NCBI GenBank assembly: GCA_021793595.1
Contig: JAJYSL010000016.1
Location: 1-39,382 of the forward strand
DNA: 39,382 bases
DNA from: Acidobacteriota bacterium
GTDB taxonomy: Bacteria; Acidobacteriota; Terriglobia; Terriglobales; Acidobacteriaceae
Direction: 5' to 3'
A model generated the notes under the pieces. The model saw only the letters and a list, made by a program, of their open reading frames with translations. It was not told the DNA's origin and ran no database searches. The position numbers and the translations under genes are program-made. Position 1 is the first letter of the stretch, and each line of letters opens with the position of its first letter. Below, piece by piece: positions 17,564-25,998 of this stretch.

Positions 17564-19567
17564 TTATGTGGCCGGCACGAAGCGGATGGCGCAACCGCCG
17601 CCTTTGGCAAGGGACAGCGTCAGGGTGTCGCTGCTGTGAACGGTTTGTCTGCGGATCAAAACATGCTTGGGATGGTCGGTGGCATCGGGAGCATCCTCGT
17701 ATATCTCCGCGGTGTACGCGCTGCTACCGAGGAAGTTCAGCGGGACTCGCAACGTGCGTGCGTTCCAGTCGGTAATGCTGCCCAGGTACCAATCCTGTCC
17801 GTGGCGCCGCGCAATGGTGACAAATTCTCCAGGAAAGCCATCCAGCACACGTGTCGCATCCCAGACGACGGGAACATCTCGCAGGAACTTGAAGCTCGGT
17901 TGATCAGCGTACGCAGCAGGAGCGTCGGAAACCATCTCAAAGGGAGATCGAAAGACGACGTAGAGCGCCAGTTGCTGAGCCCGTGTTCCGACTACCATCG
18001 GATTTAGCTGACGCGGTACAAACTTTTTTTCCGTGACGTTCCCGAAGCCACCCGGAGTGTAGTCGAGCGGACCGTTCAACATGCGCGTAAAGGGGTACAT
18101 GGTGCGGTTGAGAGGACCGTCGCGGCGGCTCCACTTGTTGTATTCAAGTCCAAGCACCGCTTCCATGTTGAGGACATTTGGGTATGTGCGCTCCAGGCCC
18201 CAGGGGGTGGTGGCGCCGTGGAAGTCGAGCATCAGGCGATGTTCGGCCGCGAGCTTTGCCACCCTGTAATAAAACTGGATACCCTTCTGGTCATTGCGCT
18301 GGACAAAGTCGATCTTGACGCCGACCACGCCCCATTTCTGATAGAGAGGAAACGCGGTCTGCATCTGTGTGGCGACTGCTTTCGAGTGAGCCCATACCCA
18401 CACCTTCACGTTCCTTTTGGCGGCATAACGCACCAGTTCCGGCACGTCGACGTTGCCAAGCATCCTGGTGATATCGGTGTACGTCGACCATCCGGCGTCG
18501 AGCATCATGTAGGGAAAACCGGATTTGGCGGCGAAATCGACGTAGTATTCCATGTTCCTGGTGGTGTAGGCGGGTTTCCCTTCAGGATCGAGATCGCCGC
18601 TCCACCAATCCCACGCAGCTTTTCCAGGATGAATCCAACTGGTGTCAGACACACGGTTGGGAGGATTCAGATCGGTGATCACATTCGATTCAATCAAGAC
18701 GCCCGGGGTATCGCCGAGCAGGACCACGCGCCAGGCACTGTGGTGCGGCAGGCTGGCGTCGACGGCTGGTCCGCTTCCATCGACCGGAGGAGAGATTTCG
18801 GTCACCAGAGAATGGCCGCTCCAGATGCCGGGGACGGCTTCGAGATACATGGCGCTGTTGCCCTCGAGGTCCGCTTCGGTGACAGCGGCCCATGCCACTC
18901 CCGGCAGATGCAGCAGCATCGGCGCTCCAGTGAGGATATGGCTTGGGACGCCGCCCTCGCTGCTAAGCGCGCTGACTGTCTGCCGCAGATACTCCGCTTC
19001 GTATCCGCTCTGATAATTCGGCAGGCGCAGTGCCCACGCCGTGGCGTCGCCACTCAGGTGAAACTGCGTATCTTCCTGCATCAGTCGATAACCAGCGAGT
19101 GCCGCCTGCTTCGGCACCTGATAACGAAAAGCCACAGCGTTGTTGTAGACACGAGCTTCGACGGCGAACTTGCGGTCGGGACTCGCAGCTTCCGTAACCA
19201 GCACCGTCACGGCGTTGTAGGCGTCATGCACGGCAGAGGTTTTGCCTGCCAGCAAGGTGTAATTATCCACGCCTGAGCCACGCATGCTGCTGGTGATTCG
19301 CACTGCAGTGCCAAGTGGCGGCTGATTGGCCAACTTCAGGCCAAGTGCGGAGTTTTCGAGAACCGGCTTGCCGCGGAAATCAACCGAGTAGACAAGCTGG
19401 CCCGCGGAAGTGGCTTGCCCTTTGCCGGGAACGACAGCAAAGCGCAGCCGGATGCGGGAGTCGGGAGAACGGACCTCAAGCGGACTGGATTGCGCCTGCA
19501 TGGCTAACGCGCCCAGCACGATGTTCACAGACAAGGCAAACCGGGCACAAGGTTTCAATCGCAACAT
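17564..19567 (-). CDS. GH97-family alpha-glycosidase, exported
   Basis: The 667-residue product has a signal peptide (FALSVNIVLGALAMQAQSS), a GH97 N-terminal beta-sandwich (SPDSRIRLRFAV to about residue 280), a TIM barrel (SDTSWIHPGKAAWDWWSGDL, PYMMLDAGWS, VKVWVWAHSKA, GVVGVKIDFVQRNDQ) and a C-terminal beta domain. GH97 covers inverting alpha-glucosidases (SusB type) and retaining alpha-galactosidases. The Asp in VKIDF, residue 420, falls where the retaining group has its nucleophile, so alpha-galactosidase is favoured but not proven. GGAGGAG at 19579-19573 sits 5 bases before ATG 19567, which decides that start over ATG 19585. It diverges from the MscS gene. Confidence 0.93.
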   Translation of the reverse strand: MLRLKPCARFALSVNIVLGALAMQAQSSPLEVRSPDSRIRLRFAVVPGKGQATSAGQLVYSVDFRGKPVLENSALGLKLANQPPLGTAVRITSSMRGSGVDNYTLLAGKTSAVHDAYNAVTVLVTEAASPDRKFAVEARVYNNAVAFRYQVPKQAALAGYRLMQEDTQFHLSGDATAWALRLPNYQSGYEAEYLRQTVSALSSEGGVPSHILTGAPMLLHLPGVAWAAVTEADLEGNSAMYLEAVPGIWSGHSLVTEISPPVDGSGPAVDASLPHHSAWRVVLLGDTPGVLIESNVITDLNPPNRVSDTSWIHPGKAAWDWWSGDLDPEGKPAYTTRNMEYYVDFAAKSGFPYMMLDAGWSTYTDITRMLGNVDVPELVRYAAKRNVKVWVWAHSKAVATQMQTAFPLYQKWGVVGVKIDFVQRNDQKGIQFYYRVAKLAAEHRLMLDFHGATTPWGLERTYPNVLNMEAVLGLEYNKWSRRDGPLNRTMYPFTRMLNGPLDYTPGGFGNVTEKKFVPRQLNPMVVGTRAQQLALYVVFRSPFEMVSDAPAAYADQPSFKFLRDVPVVWDATRVLDGFPGEFVTIARRHGQDWYLGSITDWNARTLRVPLNFLGSSAYTAEIYEDAPDATDHPKHVLIRRQTVHSSDTLTLSLAKGGGCAIRFVPAT

Positions 19568-19784
19568 TTTTACTCCTCCACGCATGTAGTCGTTACCTTG
19601 CAGTCCTCTGCGTCAAGCGGATTGATTGTGAAGAAAAGCCACCCGCCACCCGCCACGTGCAACGAGAGGCCACGCCTGCCTCGCGAGACGTTAGGCGGTA
19701 CCGAACCGCGACGCTTTCCTTCATCTTTCCATATCTAGCCCGTAGGATCATAGAGAAGGTCAATTTCATTTGTCTGGTGTCGCT

Positions 19785-21869
19785 ATGCGGATTTTGCATA
19801 AACGGTTGTGCGGGCTGGTGGTAGCTGGAGGCGCATTGGCGCTGATGACGTGGATTGCGGCTGACGCCCAGACGTCGACGCAGAGTGCAGTCGCGCCGAA
19901 TACCGGCGTTCAGGTGTTGAACCACGTCAATCGCGTGCTGCAATGGTCTCGCAGGTGGGCTGGCGCAGACGCATATTCGGTTGTGCCGAGCGATGAACTG
20001 TTCGTCGAGAACGGCCAGGATATTGCTCGCAAAGTCGTGGACCTGGAGTTCAAGTCCGCGCTGGCGCAGGCCGCGCTGCTTGCGGATTCGTCGCATAAGC
20101 CGTTGCCGCCACAGGGGAGTGCGCCGGCCGCTGTCGATGCCCAGAACCTTCTAAATGTGCAGCAAAACGTCGCCTCGCAGCTGACATCTTTGAACATGGA
20201 ATTGGATAGGATCAACAAGCAGATTCCAACAGCGCGCGCCAAGGAGCGTCCCTCGCTTCAATCACAGCGAGACACGTTGCAAGGGCAGATCGCCTTGGCA
20301 CAGGCGCTGCAAAGCAATCTGCAGCAGTTAACCTCGTTCGTGAATGCGACCGACGCGTCCAGTGGCGTGGCTACTGAACTGACCACGAAAATTCGCGCAT
20401 TGCAGCGGACAGTTCCAACCGCGGCCATTCCAGTGGGATCAACGACAGACAAGTCGACGCCCAAAAGTGCCGCAACATCGTCGCAAATCCAATTTCCAAC
20501 TTTCGGAGGAGTGCGCAACGAAGGGCTGGTGGGGCAGATGGCACAGATGATCCATCTGGTGAGCGGTCTGCACTCTCTGGATCAGCTCGAGGATGAGACG
20601 ACGCGATTGCAGACCTCTACCGAGCAACTGCGCACACCATTGCTGGCCGCATTGCGGGCCACTCTGCAGCAGGGCCGAGTCAAACTCAGACATGCGAGTC
20701 CCCGTGGCGCGGCTTCTGCGCCGGCAAATGGTGGCGAGCAGGGCGCAAATTCCGGCCCGAACAATGGGGCATCTGGACAGACGGCTCCGCAGAGCCCGGG
20801 TCCGGCGCCTGCCAATCCAACTGCGTCACAGGAAACGCCAAAGCAGAGGCAGCAGGCAACGGCTCTGCTCGTCCAGCATTTCAAGCAACTCTCCGACGCA
20901 ACCATACCGTTGAGCCAGGAACTGATTCTGTTGGATCAGAGCCAGGCAAACTTGAAGCAATTGCAGGACTCTGTCGACCACGAGTATGACCAGGTTTTTC
21001 GATCTTTGTTGCTGCGAGTTGTGACGTTGTTGATCGCATTGGGATTGATCTGGCTGTTTTCTGAATTGTGGCGGCGAGCCACATTCCGCTATATCCGCGA
21101 TGCTCGTCGCAGGCGCCAATTTCTGGTGCTGCGCAGAGTCATTACCGGCTTCTGCATGTTCGTTGTGATCCTGCTGGGCTTTGTCAGCGACTTCAGCTCA
21201 CTGGCCACCTATGCGGGCTTGATTACTGCCGGTGTTGCGGTAGCGTTGCAGACCGTTATTTTATCGGTCGCCGCATATTTCTTCCTGGTGGGACGGTACG
21301 GGGTTCGCGTCGGCGATCGGGTGACTGTGGTTTATAACGGCGCCAACAGCGTGACCGGAGATGTGGTCGACATTGGTCTGGTGCGTTTTTACTTAATGGA
21401 ATTAGCAGGAAGCGGTATTGAACTGAAGCCGACAGGGCGCATCATCGTGTTTCCCAATTCTGTGCTGTTTCAGACCAGTCCTCTGTTTAAGCAGTTTCCG
21501 GGGACGGAATACATGTGGAGGGAGATTGGATTTCCGATGCGCGCCGATAGCGACGTGGCGCTGGCGGAAAAAGAATTGCTGGCAAGCGCCAATACCCTGT
21601 ACGCGGAATATAAGCCCACTCTCGAACGGCAGCATGCGGGACTGGAACAGTCGATGGGGATGCATGTCGACGTTCCCAAGCCCTATGCGCGCTTGCGGCT
21701 GATTGCGACGGGTCTCGAGATAGTTGTCAGCTACCCGGTGCCTCTGCGGCAGGCACCGAGTATGGACGATCGCATGGTGACTGCGGTGATGGATATCCTG
21801 CGGAACAATCCGGCGATCCATCTGGTGGACGGAGGTTCGCCGGAGTTGCGTTCGCCGATCAAGACATAG
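19785..21869 (+). CDS. Large MscS-family mechanosensitive channel with periplasmic coiled-coil domain
   Basis: The 694-residue protein starts with a signal peptide (LVVAGGALALMTWIAADAQ). A long helical, probably periplasmic region of about 270 residues (DRINKQIPTARAKERPSLQ) follows, then a Pro/Gly/Asn-rich linker (about 300-365). Membrane segments start near 405 (VVTLLIALGLIWLFSELW), then FCMFVVILLGFV, and the pore-lining TM3 helix AGLITAGVAVALQTVILSVA, followed by RVGDRVTV and the MscS beta domain. MscS channels release solutes on membrane tension. The periplasmic domain resembles MscK/YbdG-style enlarged members in layout only. ATG 19785 is preferred to TTG 19770 because it directly precedes the basic signal-peptide start. 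Confidence 0.88.
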   Translation: MRILHKRLCGLVVAGGALALMTWIAADAQTSTQSAVAPNTGVQVLNHVNRVLQWSRRWAGADAYSVVPSDELFVENGQDIARKVVDLEFKSALAQAALLADSSHKPLPPQGSAPAAVDAQNLLNVQQNVASQLTSLNMELDRINKQIPTARAKERPSLQSQRDTLQGQIALAQALQSNLQQLTSFVNATDASSGVATELTTKIRALQRTVPTAAIPVGSTTDKSTPKSAATSSQIQFPTFGGVRNEGLVGQMAQMIHLVSGLHSLDQLEDETTRLQTSTEQLRTPLLAALRATLQQGRVKLRHASPRGAASAPANGGEQGANSGPNNGASGQTAPQSPGPAPANPTASQETPKQRQQATALLVQHFKQLSDATIPLSQELILLDQSQANLKQLQDSVDHEYDQVFRSLLLRVVTLLIALGLIWLFSELWRRATFRYIRDARRRRQFLVLRRVITGFCMFVVILLGFVSDFSSLATYAGLITAGVAVALQTVILSVAAYFFLVGRYGVRVGDRVTVVYNGANSVTGDVVDIGLVRFYLMELAGSGIELKPTGRIIVFPNSVLFQTSPLFKQFPGTEYMWREIGFPMRADSDVALAEKELLASANTLYAEYKPTLERQHAGLEQSMGMHVDVPKPYARLRLIATGLEIVVSYPVPLRQAPSMDDRMVTAVMDILRNNPAIHLVDGGSPELRSPIKT

Positions 21870-21912
21870 GGTGCGCCGTGATCTCAAGAGGTCGCGCCGC
21901 GAAGAACCGTCG

Positions 21913-22680
21913 CTACAGGCTGCCGGACTGGCGCAGCATTCCGCCGTCGATGAAGAAGGTGCTGCCGGTGCAGTAGCCGGCGGCATCGGAGGCGAGGAAA
22001 ATGGCCAGGTCCGCCACCTCTTCCGGTTTGCCCCACCGGCCCAGCGGAATCTCTGCCATCAATGTGGATTCAGTCTTCTGGCTCGCTTCCACATCCGCAT
22101 CGATCGGCGTATAAATGGCGCCCGGCGCGATATTGTTCACCGTGATTTTATAGGGCGCCAGCTCGACTGCGACAGTTCGCATCAACATGCGAAGACCGCC
22201 CTTGGCCGCGCAATACGGAGCATTGGTCGGCATCGGCAAGTCCTCATGAACCGAAGAAATGTTAATAATGCGACCGCCGCTGCCTTGCTGGATCATCGCC
22301 TTGGCCGCCGCCTGCGCGCACAGAAACGGCCCCGTCAAATCCACTGCAATCACTTTCTGCCATAACTCGAACGGATATTCCGTGAACGGGTGTTTCGATT
22401 CCATGCCTGCATTGTTGACGAAAATATCGAGTCGGCCCATTGTCTTGATGGCTTGCGCCACCAAAGCATTCACTTGATCGGGATTGGAAACGTCGGCTTC
22501 GCAAGCCATCGCCTGGCTGCCTTTGCCGCGAATTGTGCTGACGACAGCGTTGGCCAGATCAGGCGTCCCTACGTAGTCGATAACGACCGAGGCTCCTTCC
22601 TCAGCCATTCCAGTGGCGATGGCTTTGCCGATGCCTGTGGCTGCGCCGGTGACAATAGCAACTTTGCCTTGCAGTTTCAT
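21913..22680 (-). CDS. SDR-family oxidoreductase, glucose 1-dehydrogenase-like
   Basis: A classical 255-residue short-chain dehydrogenase. The nucleotide motif TGAATGIGKA is at the N-terminus, with NNAGM, then the catalytic Ser in INISSVHE and YCAAK giving Tyr and Lys. The C-terminal AIFLASDAAGYCTGSTFFIDG is typical of the glucose 1-dehydrogenase/3-oxoacyl-ACP reductase-like group. The substrate is probably a sugar or polyol, and a glucose dehydrogenase role is plausible but only inferred. AGGAGG lies 9 bases upstream of ATG 22680, so the open frame further upstream is not used. A decayed enolase-superfamily gene lies just upstream on the same strand; the two may have belonged to one sugar-acid pathway operon. 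Confidence 0.9.
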   Translation of the reverse strand: MKLQGKVAIVTGAATGIGKAIATGMAEEGASVVIDYVGTPDLANAVVSTIRGKGSQAMACEADVSNPDQVNALVAQAIKTMGRLDIFVNNAGMESKHPFTEYPFELWQKVIAVDLTGPFLCAQAAAKAMIQQGSGGRIINISSVHEDLPMPTNAPYCAAKGGLRMLMRTVAVELAPYKITVNNIAPGAIYTPIDADVEASQKTESTLMAEIPLGRWGKPEEVADLAIFLASDAAGYCTGSTFFIDGGMLRQSGSL

Positions 22681-22796
22681 TGAGTGGTTCCTCCTGAAGC
22701 GATTATGTTTTGGCGCGGAGTGACGTGTGCGACGGAATGGGGCTCGCGAAAGCCTTGGGCCACCAGACACCCGAGGCAAGATCAGAATACCTGTTA

Positions 22797-23200
22797 GACG
22801 AGAAACTTCTCGGCGTCTGTTTTCTTCAGCTCCAGGCCCAAGCCCGGACGCGACCAGTCGGGGAACATGTAGTCCTGGCGAGGTTCGCAGAATCCATCGA
22901 AAAACATTCGTTCAATGCGGGCGTGATCATGGAAGAACTCCAAATGACGTGCATGGGGAACGGCACAACAGGCGTGCATGTGTATGCTTGGGGCACAATG
23001 CGCGGAGAGTGCGATCTGATGTGCGTCGCAGACCGCGGCCGCGGCTAGAAATCCTGGAATGCCCTGGGCACGTGTCTTGTGGTTGAGTCCCGCGAGAGGA
23101 TGCCGTCTGCTTCTGGCGCAGCCGTTGGAACGGTATAGACACGAATCTTGCTGCTCGAAATTGATTCCGCAGTAGTAGGGATTCGCCGCGTCCTCGTGGA
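22797..23200 (-). pseudogene. C-terminal remnant of an enolase-superfamily (mandelate racemase-like) gene
   Basis: On the minus strand the run GIPGFLAAAAVCDAH, then ALSAHCAPSIHMHA, RHLEFFHDHARIERMFFDG and SRPGLGLELKKTDAEKFL is the end of a mandelate racemase/muconate-lactonizing type protein, matching the usual GITGfLrAAalCdAh and PGLGlel endings. Just upstream the matching piece ADGILSRDSTTR is in another frame, so at least one frameshift separates them. Most of the protein, including the catalytic N-terminal two thirds, is absent. The upstream limit is approximate. It precedes the intact SDR on the same strand. Confidence 0.7.
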
Positions 23201-23408
23201 GTTGTGTTGAAGCCGATTTTCTCTGCGGTCGTGTGGCAATACATCCCGCATCTTGAAATTGTCCTCTAACAGATTGTGGCAAGGCTTCGTCCGATGTGCG
23301 TTTTTACAGCGTCCCGTGCTGCTGCTTCGGCCCATCTCTTTCCGACATTCTGCGATGTGAGCCGGTGCCTCCATCGCCAACTTCAAAAACCGAAAAGGAA
23401 GCGATCTC

Positions 23409-23965
23409 ATGAGCCAGCAAGTTGCAGATGTCCTGTTTGAGCGCTTGATTGACTGGGGAGTGGATACAGTCTTCGGTTCCCCTGGCGATGGCGTAGACGG
23501 GTTGACTGAAGCACTGAGAACGCACCAGGAAAAATGAAATTCATTCATGTGCGACAGGCTGAAGCGGCGGCGTTTGCAGCTCTCGGCTATGCGAAATACA
23601 CCGGTCGACTGGGAGTCTGCCTAGCCACATCGGGTCCCGGTGGTATTCATTTGTTGCATGGCCTGTATGACGCCAAGTGCGATGGGCACGCGGTGCTCGC
23701 CATTACCGGTCACACTTTCCATGACCTGATCGGCACGCACTACCAACAGGACGTCGATCTGGACAAACTGTTCATGGACGTCTCTGTCTACAACGAACGC
23801 ATCATGGGGTCGGAGCACGTGACACCAGTGGTAGACGAGGCGATTCGAACTGCGTTCGCGCGTCGAGGTGTGGCGCACGTCGCCATTCCAAAAGACATTC
23901 AGGAATGGCCAGCTTCCAGCCAGAAGAGCTCCGATGCGAATGTAGCGAATCATTGCGAGCATCGG
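23409..23965 (+). pseudogene. Truncated, frameshifted thiamine-diphosphate enzyme (pyruvate oxidase/acetolactate synthase-like)
   Basis: ATG 23409, with GGAAG upstream, opens a TPP-binding N-terminal domain: SQQVADVLFERLIDWGVDTV then GSPGDGVDGLTEALRTHQEK, ending in a TGA at 23535. The domain resumes one frame over from 23534: KFIHVRQAEAAAFAALGYAK (conserved Glu), ATSGPGGIHLLHGLYDAK and VAIPKDIQEWPA. The shift falls in a run of five A (23530-23534) where six would restore the frame. After about residue 140 of the second piece the TPP similarity stops, and the frame runs directly into GMC oxidoreductase sequence. Middle and C-terminal TPP-enzyme domains are missing, so this is a remnant. Confidence 0.82.
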
Positions 23966-23984
23966 ATTCATCCCTTCTCATCCC

Positions 23985-24341
23985 ACTCCGACGCACAGTT
24001 CTCTCGAGCAGGCGGCTACGCGCACCTGGTGGGCGCGGCCCGCATGGGCTCCGATCCGCGCACTTCCGTGGTCGATAAATTCGGGTGGACGCATGACTTA
24101 AGTAACCTTTTCGTATGCGATGGAAGCATTTTGCCCACGCAGGGGCAGCGCCAATCCGGGGTTAACGATTCAGGCATTAGCGGCGCGAACAGCTGATTAC
24201 TTAATTGCCCAAGGGGAATCTATTTTTACCCGCAAGGATCGGGATATGATGCAGCCAGCCATTCGTAGAGATCTTGCTCCGCCAGGGACATACGGTCGAG
24301 GAATTCCGCGGCTGGCCAATACGGGCCTCGCGAAACCATAG
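23985..24341 (+). pseudogene. C-terminal remnant of a GMC-family oxidoreductase
   Basis: In the frame continuing from the TPP remnant, YAHLVGAARMGSDPRTSVVD and NLFVCDGSILPTQG are the FAD-binding end of GMC (glucose/choline) oxidoreductases. The frame is lost in a run of four G (24142-24145); one base fewer would give QGSANPGLTIQALAARTADY, which is found in the next frame and continues to DMMQPAIRRDLAPPGT and a natural stop at 24339-24341. The N-terminal nine tenths of the protein is absent. It lies 62 bases before the intact SDR, suggesting a former GMC-SDR operon. Confidence 0.82.
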
Positions 24342-24403
24342 AACGGGTGACGTTTACGAAGGACGCGCTGACGATGCGCGGCAAGCTTAGAAGGGGATAC
24401 AAG

Positions 24404-25408
24404 ATGAAGAGGAACCAAGTGGTGATGGTTACCGGCGCTTCTGCTGGTCTGGGCCGTGCCATCGCACATGGATTTGCAAAGCAGGGTGCGAAGATTGGTC
24501 TGATTGCGCGCAATCGAGAAGCACTGGAAGCTTGCAGAGAAGAAGTTGAGCAAATGGGCGGCGAAGGGCTGGTGCTGCCGCTGGATGTGAGCGATGCTCC
24601 TTCGATAGAGCATGCAGCCAATCGTCTGGAAGAAGCCTTTGGTCCCATCGACGTGTGGGTCAACAACGCCATGGCGTCGGTGTTTTCTCCGGTAAAGAAG
24701 ATGACGGCGGAAGAGTACAAGCGCGTAACCGAGGTGAGTTATCTGGGATATGTCTACGGCACGCTGGCTGCCCTGCGCCGTATGTTGCCGCGCGATCATG
24801 GCACCATTATCCAGGTTGGCTCGGCGTTGGCGGTGCGCAGCATTCCTCTGCAGTCAGCCTATTGCGCCGCCAAGCACGCCATCATTGGATTTACAGATTC
24901 GCTGCGGTGCGAGCTATACCACGACAAGAGCAATGTTCAGCTGACCGTGGTGCAAATGCCAGCGATGAATACCGTGCAATTCACATGGGTCAAGAGCCGG
25001 TTGCCGAACAAGCCGCAGCCCGTGCCGCCGATTTTTCAGCCTGAGGTTGCCGCACAAGTGGTGGTGCATGCTGCAGGAGTGGAGCGGCCGCGGCGGGAAT
25101 ACTGGGTCGGTTCGCCCACGGTGGAAGCGATCGTCGGACAAATGTTTATTCCCGGCCTATTAGATCGCGACCTGGGAGAGACGGGATATAAAGCGCAGCA
25201 AACGAACGTTCCGGACGATCCCAATCGGCCGAACAATCTGTGGGATTACGTTCCGGGGCGTCATAGCGCACACGGTCCGTTCGATAAGAAATCCTGTTCA
25301 TTCAGCCCACAGGTTTTCCTGGATTTGCATCATAAATGGTTTGCAGCCGGTGGCGCCGCGCTGGTAACGGCCATTGTTGTGGCGTGCAAAAGGAAACAGG
25401 AAGTCTAG
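24404..25408 (+). CDS. SDR-family oxidoreductase with C-terminal membrane anchor
   Basis: The 334-residue protein starts with a classical SDR core: MVTGASAGLGRAIAHGFAKQ, NNAMAS in place of the usual NNAG, GSALAVRS, and YCAAKHAI with the catalytic Tyr and Lys. A C-terminal extension of about 100 residues holds YWVGSPTVEAIVGQMFIPGL and ends in a hydrophobic segment WFAAGGAALVTAIVVA followed by a short basic tail CKRKQEV, so it is probably tethered to the membrane by its tail. The substrate is unknown. ATG 24404 follows AAGGGGATACAAG. It sits between the GMC remnant and a VKOR-like gene 12 bases downstream, and is likely cotranscribed with the latter. Confidence 0.9.
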   Translation: MKRNQVVMVTGASAGLGRAIAHGFAKQGAKIGLIARNREALEACREEVEQMGGEGLVLPLDVSDAPSIEHAANRLEEAFGPIDVWVNNAMASVFSPVKKMTAEEYKRVTEVSYLGYVYGTLAALRRMLPRDHGTIIQVGSALAVRSIPLQSAYCAAKHAIIGFTDSLRCELYHDKSNVQLTVVQMPAMNTVQFTWVKSRLPNKPQPVPPIFQPEVAAQVVVHAAGVERPRREYWVGSPTVEAIVGQMFIPGLLDRDLGETGYKAQQTNVPDDPNRPNNLWDYVPGRHSAHGPFDKKSCSFSPQVFLDLHHKWFAAGGAALVTAIVVACKRKQEV

Positions 25409-25420
25409 GGGGAGAACCGT

Positions 25421-25912
25421 ATGACGCTCGAATTGGCAGTCGACAATCAACGTGGAAACTCGGTCGCCCTGGGGAAAGTATGCTCCGTCCACAAGGGCAT
25501 GGCGGTTGCCTGTTGCTGTGCCGCCATGGCGACATTGACTCCCGTCGCCCTGGTGCAGCTCCACATCATAAAAGATCTGCCGGATCCTCCGGGGCGCTGG
25601 TTCAATTCCAAGCAAGTGGTCACGTCGAAGGGTGCATATCGTCTCGGCATTCCGGACGGATTGCTTGGCCTGGCAAGTTATGGCGTGACCTTGGCGTTGC
25701 TGTTGGCAGCGACTCCAGAGCGACCACTCATGCGGAGGCTGTTGCGCGGCAAGCTGGCGTTTGATGCAACGATGGCGATTCGAAATGTTCGCAAACAGGT
25801 GACCGCATACAAACACATCTGCTCCTGGTGCATTGGAACTGCGGCGGCAACGGCGGGGCTGGTGCTTTTCGGGCGTACAGTGGGAGCTGCCGAGCCGCCA
25901 CGCACAGCCTAA
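25421..25912 (+). CDS. Small membrane protein resembling the vitamin K epoxide reductase (VKOR) family
   Basis: The 163-residue product has about four hydrophobic segments. GAYRLGIPDGLLGLASYGVTL resembles the VKOR signature near LGIPnallGl.yY, and HICSWCIGTAAATAGLVLF carries a CxxC (CSWC) at the start of a helix, as in the VKOR redox site. In VKOR a cysteine precedes the GIP motif by about 15 residues; here that region reads FNSKQVVTSKGAY, with serine instead. If the family call is right, the outer cysteine pair is altered. The gene starts 12 bases after the SDR with GGGGGAG upstream of ATG 25421. A function in thiol-disulfide chemistry is inferred only. Confidence 0.55.
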   Translation: MTLELAVDNQRGNSVALGKVCSVHKGMAVACCCAAMATLTPVALVQLHIIKDLPDPPGRWFNSKQVVTSKGAYRLGIPDGLLGLASYGVTLALLLAATPERPLMRRLLRGKLAFDATMAIRNVRKQVTAYKHICSWCIGTAAATAGLVLFGRTVGAAEPPRTA

Positions 25913-25955
25913 AATCGGCCCCATCGGGCGAGAAGGACTGTCTCGACCCCGCCCC

Positions 25956-25987
25956 TTGAGTCGGCGGCGCCCTATCCGCTCTATAAT
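25956..25987 (+). promoter_or_regulatory. Candidate promoter for the LMF1-family gene
   Basis: A perfect TATAAT lies at 25982-25987, with TTGAGT at 25956-25961 as a possible -35 at a long 20-base spacing. Transcription would begin near 25994, only about 5 bases before ATG 25999, so the message could be nearly leaderless; no Shine-Dalgarno sequence is visible before that ATG. Confidence 0.4.
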
Positions 25988-25998
25988 TCGTCCATCCG

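Noticed and set aside
23045..23548. A 167-codon minus frame over the TPP remnant
   Set aside because: It overlaps the better-supported TPP remnant and has no domain, apart from a short segment that belongs to the enolase-family remnant.
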